Source: Fremontodendron californicum (lineage: Eukaryota > Streptophyta > Magnoliopsida > Malvales > Malvaceae). Taken from it: DNA of 64,000 nucleotides. Position 1 is the stretch's first letter. Every line of letters starts with the position of its first letter. The notes beneath the pieces are model-generated. The model did no database searches, was not told the origin of the DNA, and saw only the letters and a list, made by a program, of their open reading frames with translations. The stretch covers positions 15,303,122 to 15,367,121 of the forward strand of contig JAULJL010000024.1 in NCBI GenBank assembly GCA_030761205.1, read 5' to 3'. Positions 38,964 through 48,256 of this stretch are shown piece after piece. Both the position numbers and the translations under genes were made by a program.

Positions 38964-41426
38964 ATGGCTGACAATGAAAGTATTCATGCTGAAGATGAGA
39001 ACAGACAAGTACGCACCATGCGTGACTACTTGCAACCAACTCGAAGCTCATCACCCTCTTGTTTTATTTTTCCTCTCAATGCAAACAACTTTCGTTTTAA
39101 ACCAGGTATGATAGCTTTGCTTCCAAATTTCCATGGGTTAGAATCGGAAAGTGCTTACTCGTTTCTAAAAGACTTCGAAGATGTATGTGTCACCTTTAAT
39201 GACCAACAATGTACAAATGAAATTGTCAAGCTAAAATTATTTCCTTTTTCTTTAAAAGATAAAGCAAAAATTTGGCTTCATAATTTAAAACCAAGGTCAA
39301 TTGGCACATGGCAAGAATTACAAACTGAGTTTCTAAAGAAATTTTTCCCAGCACATAAAACTACTGCTTTGAAAAGACAGATTCAAAATTTCAATCAAAA
39401 TCAAAATGAAGCATTTTTTCAGTGCTGGGAGCGTTTTAAAGATTTGTTAAGTTCTTGTCCACATCATGGTTTTGAAAAATGGCGTCTTATTAGTTTCTTT
39501 TATGAAAGTTTAACTCCCGAAACTAAACAATTTGTTGAAACAATGTGTAACGGTGAGTTTCTAGAAAAAGAACCTGAAGAAGCCTTTGACTACCTAGACT
39601 ATTTGGCAGATAACTCTCAAGCCTGGCACACAGATAATTCCTCTGAAAGTTCCAATAGATCTAATCTTGTTTCTAATAGAGGTAAATATCATTTTAGTCA
39701 AGAAGATGAGATAAAAGCTAAAGTAGCTAATTTGGCTAGAAAGATTGAAGCCATGGAACTTAGAGAAGTAAAAGAAGTCAAAACGGTTAAAAATGAAGAA
39801 AGTTGTGGAATTTGTGAAATCATGGGACACCCCACTTCTGAATGTCCAAACATTCCCATTCTTAAAGAAGCGTTGCATGATCAAGTAAATTCCATAAACA
39901 CATTTAAAAAGCCTTTTCCTTCTCCTTACTCTGAAACGTATAACCCTGAATGGAGAAATCATCCCAACTTCAGTTGGCGGAATAATAATCATGTTCAGGT
40001 ACCACAATCTCAAAAGTCGGGCAACACTTTTTCCTATCAACCTTCACGTGTACAAACCTTGGAAGAGACATTGCAAGCATTCATGCAAACACAAGCAAAT
40101 GTGAATAACCAAACTTCACAGGACATCAATGAGATCAAAAACACCTTGTCCACATTGACAGCTTCATTACGCACTCAAGAAAAAGGTAAGTTTCCTGCTC
40201 AACCTCAGCCTAACCCTTCTACTCAATGTTTTGTTTCTTGCTCCAATGAAACTCAACAGGAAAATGCCAGTTCTATCACAACTCTTCGAAGTGGAAAGGC
40301 AATTGACAAAAACATTCCATCAAAAGACCAAGATCCTCCTTCCCCTCCGAAAAGTAACGGTAAGGATGATGGTAAGTCTGAACTTCTTGAAAATTTGGAC
40401 AAAGAAAAAGGTATGCATCCTGCTCATTTTCCTCAAAGGTTGCAAACAATAAAGAATTTGAATCAAAATGCAGAAATTTATGAACTTTTCAAACAAGTTA
40501 AGATTAACATTCCTTTATTGGATGCAATCAAACAAGTTTCATCTTATGCTAAATTTTTGAAGGACATGTGCACATTTAAAAGGAAACATAATGTACAAAA
40601 GAAAGCATTTCTGACGGAAAGTGTGAGCTCAACCATTCAGCACCTTACTCCACCAAAATTCAAAGATCCTGGATGTCCAACAATCTCATGCATCATTGGA
40701 AACACTAGAATAGAACGTGCATTGCTTGATCTTGGTGCTAGTGTAAATCTTTTGCCTTTTTCTGTTTATCAACAGTTAGGTTTAGGTGAACTCAAGGAAA
40801 CACCTGTTACACTTCAACTAGCTGATCGTTCTGTAAAAATTCCTCGAGGGATAGTTGAAGATGTTTTGGTTCAAATTGAAAATTTTTACTTCCCTGTTGA
40901 TTTTATTGTTTTGGACACACATCCTGTTTCAAATCCAAATGTTCAAATTCCTGTTATATTAGGCCGTCCATTTCTTGCAACTTCTAATGCTCTGATAAAT
41001 TGCAGGAATGGTATTTTGAACATTTCTTTTGGAAATATGACTTTAGAATTAAATGTGTTCAACATTTGCAAGCAACCTGGTGATGATTCAGAAGTACATG
41101 AAGTGGATTTCATTGAAGAACTTGTTCATGAACATCTCACCACTACCACATTCCATGATCCTTTAGAAGCTTATTTAATTGAATGTGAGTTTGATAATGC
41201 TTCAGAAATTTCACACACTGATTCTTTGTTAAATTCTTTTCAGGATAAGCATCGTTGGAAACAAAAGTTTGAGGAACTCCCCTCACTCACAAATGTCACT
41301 GTACCATCAACTATTGAACCGCCCAAGCTGGATTTAAAACCATTGCCATCCGAGCTAAAATATTCCTTTTTGGGAAAAATTCCTTCTCAATGGAGCCCCC
41401 AAGATAAAAAGGAAGTTTCTGAATGA
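38964..41426 (+). CDS. Retrotransposon gag-protease polyprotein, pol end truncated
   Basis: Seen: an open frame from 38871. ATG 38964 in ACCATGGCT is the more likely start (820 residues). Order: gag core (LLPNFHGLESESAYSFLKDF ... LKDKAKIWLHNL ... EFLKKFFP), a CCHC knuckle (CGICEIMGHPTSEC near residue 281), a Gln/Asn-rich spacer, then an aspartic protease-like domain with LLDLGAS near residue 588 and VILGRPFLAT. It ends soon after the PSELKYSFLG motif that in relatives leads to reverse transcriptase; that whole region is absent. Gag would form particles and package RNA. The frame is intact over its length, so gag may still be made. Confidence 0.88.
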   Translation: MADNESIHAEDENRQVRTMRDYLQPTRSSSPSCFIFPLNANNFRFKPGMIALLPNFHGLESESAYSFLKDFEDVCVTFNDQQCTNEIVKLKLFPFSLKDKAKIWLHNLKPRSIGTWQELQTEFLKKFFPAHKTTALKRQIQNFNQNQNEAFFQCWERFKDLLSSCPHHGFEKWRLISFFYESLTPETKQFVETMCNGEFLEKEPEEAFDYLDYLADNSQAWHTDNSSESSNRSNLVSNRGKYHFSQEDEIKAKVANLARKIEAMELREVKEVKTVKNEESCGICEIMGHPTSECPNIPILKEALHDQVNSINTFKKPFPSPYSETYNPEWRNHPNFSWRNNNHVQVPQSQKSGNTFSYQPSRVQTLEETLQAFMQTQANVNNQTSQDINEIKNTLSTLTASLRTQEKGKFPAQPQPNPSTQCFVSCSNETQQENASSITTLRSGKAIDKNIPSKDQDPPSPPKSNGKDDGKSELLENLDKEKGMHPAHFPQRLQTIKNLNQNAEIYELFKQVKINIPLLDAIKQVSSYAKFLKDMCTFKRKHNVQKKAFLTESVSSTIQHLTPPKFKDPGCPTISCIIGNTRIERALLDLGASVNLLPFSVYQQLGLGELKETPVTLQLADRSVKIPRGIVEDVLVQIENFYFPVDFIVLDTHPVSNPNVQIPVILGRPFLATSNALINCRNGILNISFGNMTLELNVFNICKQPGDDSEVHEVDFIEELVHEHLTTTTFHDPLEAYLIECEFDNASEISHTDSLLNSFQDKHRWKQKFEELPSLTNVTVPSTIEPPKLDLKPLPSELKYSFLGKIPSQWSPQDKKEVSE

Positions 41427-41949
41427 GGTAAAGAAGTTCTACTGGGATGACCCTTACTTGTTCAAATATTGTCCTGATCAAATTTTTCGAAGATGCATTC
41501 CCGATAATGAGGTAAGTAGTGTAATTAAGTTTTGTCATTCCGAGGCATGTGGTGGTCATTTTTCATCAAAGAAAACTGCTGCAAAAATTTTACAGTGTGG
41601 ATTTTACTGGCCAACTTTATTCAAAGATGCATATGAGAATTCTAAAATTCATAAAGAAAGAACTAAAGCCTTTCATGACAAGTTAATTTCAAGAAAAACA
41701 TTTGATGTTGGGCAAAAAGTTCTACTTTATAATTCTAGACTTCACATATTTCCTGGTAAGTTGAGATCAAGATGGACTGACCCATTTGTGGTTAAGCATG
41801 TGTATCATTATGGAGCAGTTGACATTGAGAATCCTCAAAATAGTAACGTATTCAAGGTAAATGGACAAAGACTCAAACTCTTTTTGGAAAATCATGTTAC
41901 GCAAGAAGAGGTTGTTTTTCTTTCTGATCCTTGTTTTGAAAATAACTAG
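41380..41949 (+). pseudogene. pol remnant: integrase zinc finger and C-terminal tail
   Basis: Seen: after a one-base frameshift near 41412 the sequence reads the pre-integrase region (EVKKFYWDDPYLFKYC) and the HHCC zinc-binding part (CHSEACGGHFSSKKTAAKILQCGFYWP). It then jumps at about 41630 to the integrase C-terminus (NSKIHKERTKAFHDKLISRKTF, LRSRWTDPFVVKHV). The DDE catalytic core is deleted, and so are reverse transcriptase and RNase H upstream. The C-terminal 163-codon frame 41458-41949 is open. No enzymatic function is expected. Confidence 0.85.
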
Positions 41950-42141
41950 ATGTAAATATAATTTTTACTAATTTCCAAAAAAAAAATAATAATAATAATA
42001 ATAATAATACATTTTTTTAACCCCGGTTAAATGGCGGATAACGGTACTCCGTGATTATTTAAGTCGGTTCCATCAGCTACCCACAAAACTGATATTGTAT
42101 ATAAATTTCTCTTTCAATTTCTCTTTCATTTTTTTTTCAGG

Positions 42142-42678
42142 ATGGATGATATTCTCAAAAGATTGCAAAAACGATTCCCTCCTTTTCCTCGAAATATTTT
42201 ACTGAAGCTTTACCAAGTTCGATTTGAAAGATTAAGAATGCTTATGCACAAAGGGATTCCTGAAGACATACGTTGGATAATTGAAGCCAAGGTACGTGAA
42301 GATGAATATCTTCCTGTTTTGCATTTACCAGGTACAGGCAGAAGCGCTTTTGCAAAGAAGCGACGAGCAAAGCGCATGAGTTCAAATTGCCACAAATGTG
42401 CACGATGGACGTGTAACGGTAAATGTCGTTCTATTGGGATTCCATCCTCTAATCGAGATGATAAAATTGAATTCATTAAGGATGGACTGAGTAAGGAGAA
42501 TTTGGGTAATATCCAACTTTCTCTTGAGACGCATTCTAGTGGAGACGTACAAAGAGAAATTCTTGATTTATGGCCGCAATTCCAAAGGGAATGGCAACAT
42601 CTTGGGAATCTGATGTTAAAAGACCCTGTTTGCCAGCTTGTAACAAAACTGGATGGGAAGCATATCCTCGACTCATAG
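42142..42678 (+). CDS. Unknown basic cysteine-cluster protein in the retrotransposon (178 residues)
   Basis: Seen: ATG at 42142 directly after a pyrimidine tract and CAG. It has a helical, basic N-terminal half (residues 1-70), then a Lys/Arg patch at about 76-82 (KKRRAKR) followed by CHKCARWTCNGKC (C-x2-C-x4-C-x3-C), and an acidic/neutral C-terminal half with a WPQFQREWQHLGNL stretch. I do not recognise a family. A basic patch followed by a compact cysteine cluster suggests nucleic-acid binding, as seen in several small plant-virus cysteine-rich proteins; this parallel is by layout only. It sits where env-like genes occur in some Athila elements. Damaged copies are at 53315-53851 and 55471-55877. 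Confidence 0.7.
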   Translation: MDDILKRLQKRFPPFPRNILLKLYQVRFERLRMLMHKGIPEDIRWIIEAKVREDEYLPVLHLPGTGRSAFAKKRRAKRMSSNCHKCARWTCNGKCRSIGIPSSNRDDKIEFIKDGLSKENLGNIQLSLETHSSGDVQREILDLWPQFQREWQHLGNLMLKDPVCQLVTKLDGKHILDS

Positions 42679-42841
42679 AAGGCGTTTAAGCCGTTTCTGG
42701 ACGTAAAACCAGAGGAAGATGTGAGCCACAATCACAACTACAATAAATGACTTCTCAGCTTTTGGTTTGATTTGCAATAACTTTATTTCGGTTTATTTTA
42801 CGTGTTGTTAGATTTGTGTAATTATTCTCGGTTTTTTTTTT

Positions 42842-43036
42842 TTGCATTGGTCTTTTACGGTTGATTTTTCTTCTCTTTTTGATTTTCTTCCTGAAATCAC
42901 GCAAAAATCTTTTGTTAGGTTAACATTTTCTTCTGACAGGTCAAATACACTTTCGGCGACATTATTACTCTTGTCTGATTCATTACTCAGTCCTCTATAT
43001 ATTACACCATGTACTCATTCTCTTTCAGGCACTTGA
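42842..43036 (+). other. Open leader frame upstream of the LOG gene
   Basis: Seen: a stop-free stretch (TVDFSSLFDFLPEITQKSFVRLTFSSDRS...) without an ATG. It ends TGA just before an A10 run and the LOG start codon. The same stretch is open in the other two cassette copies, and in the reverse copy it is duplicated in frame and fused to LOG. It may be an untranslated leader or the remnant of an N-terminal extension. Confidence 0.4.
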
Positions 43037-43044
43037 AAAAAAAA

Positions 43045-43692
43045 ATGGAAAGTACTTCGTCCCAGCGCATTAAAAAAATTTGTGTCTTTGGAGGTGCTTA
43101 TCCAGGGAAAAATAACATATTCACTGATGAAGCCATAAGAGTTGGAGTAATACTTGCCCAACAAAAGATCCAGTTGATTTATGGAGGCAGTAGTACGGGT
43201 TTAATGGGAGCAGTCGCTACATCAGCACACGCCGGAGGAAGTCCAGTTTTAGGAATCGTGCCAAAACTATTCACAGGTTTTTGTGGACCTACCGTGGGTA
43301 AGGAAATACAAGTCTGGAGTATCCCTGAACGGATAACAATCATGTACCATTCTGCCGATGCATTCATTGCTTTACCAGGAGGTCTGGGTACATTGGAAGA
43401 AATAGCTTGCGTGGCTTCTTGGTCATCTTTGGTCACAAATAAGAAACCCATTGGTTTGCTTAATATTAATGGTTATTTTAGTAATTTGCTTTCATATTTA
43501 GATAATGCTGTGGATAATGGATTCATGTTTTCAGAGGCAAGGAGAACCATAATTTCTGTTACAACCATTGAAGATTTACTCAAAAAGCTCCAAGCTTATG
43601 AGTATTTATCTGCTACGGTTGTTTCGCAAACGCTCGGAAAAAGAAAAAGAGATATGGACGAGCAAGGAGTGGATTGCACTCTGTCTTTGTGA
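43045..43692 (+). CDS. Retrotransposon-carried LOG-type cytokinin riboside 5'-monophosphate phosphoribohydrolase
   Basis: Family role: LOG enzymes release active cytokinin bases from their nucleoside 5'-monophosphates in one step, in the cytosol. Seen: 215 residues, close to plant LOG proteins (roughly 200-230), intronless. KKICVFGG at 10-17 is the start of the Rossmann-like fold, GGSSTGLMG at 47-55 the nucleotide loop (GGGSTGLMG in the other copies), ADAFIALPGGLGTLEE at 104-119 the LOG signature. Arg96 and Glu119 align with the catalytic Arg and Glu. Odd: PGGLGT instead of PGGYGT, a Gly where plant LOGs have Cys in VFCG, and a C-terminal tail with KRKRD. Start: ATG 43045; an in-frame upstream ATG at 43009 would add 12 residues. 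It lies 366 bases after the 178-residue frame. Function intact or not is untested. Confidence 0.85.
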   Translation: MESTSSQRIKKICVFGGAYPGKNNIFTDEAIRVGVILAQQKIQLIYGGSSTGLMGAVATSAHAGGSPVLGIVPKLFTGFCGPTVGKEIQVWSIPERITIMYHSADAFIALPGGLGTLEEIACVASWSSLVTNKKPIGLLNINGYFSNLLSYLDNAVDNGFMFSEARRTIISVTTIEDLLKKLQAYEYLSATVVSQTLGKRKRDMDEQGVDCTLSL

Positions 43693-45641
43693 CATTATCT
43701 AACATTTTGTTTGTTGTGTCTCAGTTATAATAAGTGGTTAGCAACCTCTGCAGGTAATATCTCCTAAATTCTACCTTTAGTAGGGGGTAAGGGACATATT
43801 TTGCTAATTTAAAAAAAAAAAAAATTGATGTGTTTTAAGCCATTTAGAAGTATTCATTCTGAACAAGGTCTGAGTAAGGGAGACTTGAGACATACCTTGT
43901 CAGTTTGATTTTAATCTTTTTATGTTTACTTGTTAATTTTTGTTTAGTATTTTAGGATTAATTAGGTTGCATGAGTTTGTTTTGTTTTGAGTCTTAGTTA
44001 TTCCTATTCTTATGTTATTAGTTCTTTTCTCTTACACATGATTCTTTCATTTGGGTTAATAGACTTACATTGAGGACAATGTAAGAATTAAGTGTGGGGG
44101 GGGGAACGATTTAGGATTTCTTTTATTTTTGTCTACTATTTTTTTTTATGAGTCTTTATTATTATTATTATTTTTTTAATGTGTTCTAGTTCCTTTTTAA
44201 TACAATGATGAGATATGAATTGCATAAGTCTAAAACAGATTTATTAGTGAGAAGATTTTCATGAGAATTGAGCTTGATGTCAACCTTTTTATGAGCCAAT
44301 GTTAATATGATATGTTGATTGAGAAAGAAGCATGTTTAGACTTAATCTGACTTGTATAATCATCCTTGTGAGTTTTTGAGCCTATAATGATTGATGCATT
44401 ATACAAATCAATCTAATTTCTTTCTTGAGTGCTCTTATGATTACATGATTCTCTAGAACTTGCTTTAAACCGTTTGAGACTATATTGATACATGTGACAA
44501 CATGAATATGATAGAGGCATTAGGATTATAACCAGAGCCAAACAGCCATCCATTATTAATGTTATAAGAGAACATCCCCACTAGTGAGCCAATTTGAGCC
44601 TACATTAAATATGCTATTTTATTGGTAACCAGAACTTACACCTAGCCTAAATATACTTATATCCTTACCCTTGTTCTAAAGATGGATTATATATTTTGAG
44701 ACATATTGCAAAAACAAGGGATACTTTTTGAAAATTTGGGTTAGAACGAAAGATAAGTGTGGGGGAGGAGAGAGGCAAAAGTCAAGAGAAAAAGAAAGGG
44801 ATCATTGTCAAATACATTCCCATATTAAAAAAAAAAAAAAAAAAAATCTTCTCTTGAACTTCTAGTTAAAGTAAAGAAAAAGATGTTACAAAGTTGGTTA
44901 GAATGAAGCAAAGGCTCAACATGAATATTTAGCCTATGTTATTATGTGCTTTATAAGAGTTTTGAGAAGTTTTATTTGTATGATCTTATTATGTCTCTAA
45001 ACTCTATGAACTCTTTGGAACCTTTGTGATATCTTTATCCTTTTGTTCTTTAACCACATTATAACCCTTTGGCCCCATTACAACCTTGAAAAAAGACCTC
45101 TTGATTTATGAAGTTGTATGATCTAAATAGTGGAGAATAGGTGGACAAGCAAGCATATGGTAGAACTGTTTTCATGAGATTGATTGACTGTAAACACTTT
45201 ACCACTACTTTAAAGAGTGAAAATCATAAGAGTATAGTGAGAAGTTGAGATTAAGTTGAATATGCACTATTTTGATTGAAATATGTTATGTTAATATTGG
45301 CTTAACTCATTTATTTACATTCAAGCATGAATTTTTGTGAAATTCTTTGAGCTATTGATTAGTTTATAAGACTTGTTCAAAGATTGTCTCTAATTTATAT
45401 TGAAAGGATTAGGAGTAAATATTTTTAGTGTATGTAGTTTACTTATATTTTAGTTTTTCAATGTTTGTGGGTATCGTTCTAGCAAACCCTCACGAGACTA
45501 AACTCGTCCACTAGGGACACCTAGGGGTTTAAAGGCTTGTGTCACATGCTAAGTGCCACCGTGATTTCCAACGAAAATGGATTAGATTAGATTTTCTTAT
45601 TTTATTTTTATTGAGTCGTTGCTAGGGACTAGCAACAATCT
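43693..45641 (+). other. 3' untranslated region of the forward element
   Basis: Seen: noncoding, about 1.95 kb. It contains the hairpin at 44064-44085, G runs in AAGTGTGGGGG context at about 44091-44105 and 44756-44765, and A runs. No gene was found. Confidence 0.7.
44064..44085 (+). promoter_or_regulatory. Hairpin before a G-rich tract
   Basis: Seen: CTTACATTG-AGGA-CAATGTAAG, a perfect 9-bp stem with a 4-base loop. AATTAAGTGTGGGGGGGGG follows. It is conserved at 51707-51728 (minus) and 57341-57362 (plus). Possible role in minus- or plus-strand priming or RNA 3' processing. Confidence 0.6.
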
Positions 45642-45654
45642 AAGTGTGGGGGTG
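45642..45654 (+). promoter_or_regulatory. Polypurine tract of the forward element
   Basis: Seen: AAGTGTGGGGGTG directly before the 3' LTR; primes plus-strand DNA synthesis in LTR elements. Confidence 0.8.
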
Positions 45655-47157
45655 TGATAACTCGTATAATTATATAGTTCTTAGTTATGTTTTATTATTA
45701 TTTTGTGTCAAATACGAGTTATTATTGCTTAGTCTAATTGTGTTTATGATATTTTATATTTTTATGTAATTTGGTGTTTTTCACGAGTTTCTTTGAGTGA
45801 TTTCAGATTACTAGGTTAAATCAAGAATTAAGGGCAAATCCAATTCAGTTCCAGTTCCAACACCTTTTGCCATATCAGCTATATCTGGAGTTTCACTGAA
45901 GCATTAAGGCTGAAATTTTTACAGTGCATAGTTAAGAGGCATATCTATCTTTTTTATGTTTTACACTTCTTGAAACGGAGTCGTTTTCCCTAGCGAAATC
46001 GACCATCAAGTTGGCTGATGTGCAATGACGTCTGTGCTGACCTGTTTTGGTATTTTGACCATATCTTCCGATCCACATGAGCAAATGATCTGATTCTAAC
46101 GGCTATGGATCCGTAACTGATAGGGATATATTTTTCTAGAAGACCATTTGATCAGATCGAGCCTCCAACATTGACAAAATCGACCATCAAGCTGGCTGAT
46201 CAGAATTGTCATACAATATGACGAAAATTGTTAGAAAAATGCACCCACCTATTATACCTACCTTTGAAATTTATAAAGCTTGTCTCTTGTCATTTAGCTC
46301 TCCAAAATGTGTATAAATAGAGGGCCTTGGATGAGCATTAAAGGTAGATTGGTAGGATATTAGCCATTGTAATAAAATTCTCTAAGTTTTCTTCTTCTTT
46401 CCTTTCTCTAGTTTTCTTTTTTTATTTACTTATGCTTCTTACATTTCTTTTCATTTTATTCATATCTAGTATGTGTTGCTAATCATATTGTTGAGGTGAT
46501 GAGGTGAAGCTTTTGGTAAATGCTAAGGTTAGTCTCTTAAACATGAGCTAAAATGAATCATCATTTATAAACACTAGTATAGATAATATTTTCTTTTGGT
46601 TTAAAATCATACTTACAAAGTAGGGATCTTGATTCATTATTGACAAGGAAAATGGCACAGTAAATGCTTGGTTTCATAACCTTGATTTTTTGTAGACATA
46701 TACCTTGGCATAAGGAATGCTTGGACTCTTTTTATGAGTTTTGAGGATACCAAATGAACATAATATCATATGCTATGGACGTTGGACAATTTGGACTGAA
46801 TTGCTAAACCTTCCGATTGGAACCTCCTTTATGTGTGGATTTCAATTGTGTAATAAAACAAGATTAATCTTAGCATAACACCAAGAGTGGATTCTCTAAC
46901 CTCAACATCTTTTCTTATTGTTTTTTATATCTTGTTTAATTTCTTTTATGTTATTTTGTTTATTTTGTTCTCTAATATCTTGTTTATCTTGTTTTGTTGT
47001 TGATTCCCTAATATCTTGTTTACTTTCTTTTTCTTATATATTTATAAACTTATACTTACTAATATTCTTCCTTGTGGTTCGACCTCGGACACCCGAGAAT
47101 TTATTACTTGAACATAACCTGCACTTGGGTTTACAACTCTTAATTGAGTCTCCATCA
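45655..47157 (+). repeat. 3' LTR of the forward nested element
   Basis: Seen: near-identical to 37153-38665 (TG...CA). It differs by a few substitutions and a replaced stretch after GGCCTTGGATGA (46321-46345). Followed by the duplicated GTCAG. Small frames at 46918-47264 are LTR sequence. Confidence 0.93.
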
Positions 47158-47162
47158 GTCAG
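47158..47162. repeat. Target site duplication of the forward nested element (right)
   Basis: Seen: GTCAG, identical to 37148-37152. Confidence 0.9.
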
Positions 47163-48170
47163 CTGCGAGATGGTACAATCAGTTGGATCGAAATCGTATC
47201 CATTCTTGGAAGGATTTGGCAAGAGCTTTCTCAGTTCAATATAAATACATGAAGGACATGGCACTGGATAGGTTGTTCTAGCAGAATTTGGAAAAGAAGA
47301 ATACTGAAAGTCTCAAAGAGTATGCCCAGTGATGGAGAGATCTGGCAGCACAGGTAAAACCACCACTCACTGAGAAAGAAAACACTATATTGTTCATCGG
47401 TACACTATCAGCGCCGAATTATGACAAGTTGGTTGTCAACGCCACAAGAAATTTCGCTGATATGGTTATTTCTGGTGAGATGATTGAAAATGCAATCAAA
47501 AGTGGGAAAATTGATGCGGGAGATACTGCTGCTCCCAAGAAAGAAGGGTTAGCTAAAGAGGAAAACGAAAAAGCACAAGCCATCAGTCTTGAAGATTGAG
47601 TATCGGAGAACTTTGCTCCATACCAACCTTATCGTGGATATCACTTTTACTATCCAGCTATGAACAACATTTCCCATAACTCGTATCTTCATCAACCATT
47701 TCCTCAGCCAGTCTACCCTGCAAATTTTCAACCATAAATGAATGCCATTGTCTCTGCACCTATTTTTGTGTCTACTCCTCGACTTTTGAACCAATCAAGA
47801 AACTTTGAAAACAATCAAAGAAAACCTAAAACAGTCCGAGAAAGAGATCAGTTTGATCCACTTCCCTCTTCCTACACAGAATTGCTGCCACAACTTGTTG
47901 AAAAATAGCTCTTTACCAAAATTCCAGTGGTGCCTTTTCAGCTCCCATATCCGGATTGGTATGATGAGAACACATATTGTGATTATCATAGTGGAATTCA
48001 GAGCCATTCCACAGAAAATTGTCAGTCGCTAAAACGCAAAGTGCAAACACTCATCAAGGTTGAAAAGTTGAAGTTTTAAACAGGGGTTAAATGTCAAGGG
48101 GGACCTGCTGCCTATTCGTGGTAAGGCAAGTGTGAATACTGACAAGGGAAAAAGAGTCATGTAGGGTTAA
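47163..48170 (+). pseudogene. gag of the outer element, 3' part
   Basis: Seen: continues the gag of 36672-37152 after the inserted element with ARWYNQLDRNRIHSWKDLARAF and QYKYMKDMALDR. Then come EYAQ and WRDLAAQVKPPLTEKE, and an open part at 47390-47599. A tyrosine/proline-rich stretch follows, then the knuckle-like CDYHSGIQSHSTENC near 47970-48020. In-frame stops lie near 47280, 47330, 47600, 47737 and 47908, so it is not functional. Confidence 0.8.
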
Positions 48171-48251
48171 GTGAAGCATCAAAGGATCTTTGGACTAAGG
48201 AAAAACATGTCGCCCGAGGGAAATTTTGATGTTGGTAGTTCTATCTTGATA

Positions 48252-48256
48252 GCAAT
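48252..48256. repeat. Target site duplication of the reverse composite element (left)
   Basis: Seen: GCAAT directly before TGATGCACCC; repeated at 61238-61242 after the other LTR. Confidence 0.8.

Larger units (their letters stand above)
37153..47157 (+). mobile_element. Complete Athila/Tat-type LTR retrotransposon carrying a LOG gene
   Basis: Seen: 10,005 bp with 1513- and 1503-bp LTRs (TG...CA) and the 5-bp duplication GTCAG. It has a tRNA-Asp primer site, gag-protease, a truncated pol, two extra frames (178 and 215 residues) and a polypurine tract. The LTRs differ at few sites besides one replaced stretch near 37836-37856, so insertion was recent. Reverse transcriptase, RNase H and the integrase core are missing, so it can only move with help from a related element. 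The PBS and gag place it in the Athila/Tat part of Ty3/gypsy; Athila is favoured. Confidence 0.93.

Noticed and set aside
42842..43036. Signal or transit peptide fused to LOG
   Set aside because: No ATG precedes it and copy 1 has a stop before LOG; kept only as an open leader of uncertain meaning.
43179..43451. 90-codon minus-strand frame opposite LOG, also at 52426-52698 and 56369-56641
   Set aside because: Mirror of the conserved LOG codons; the conservation follows LOG and not the antisense frame.
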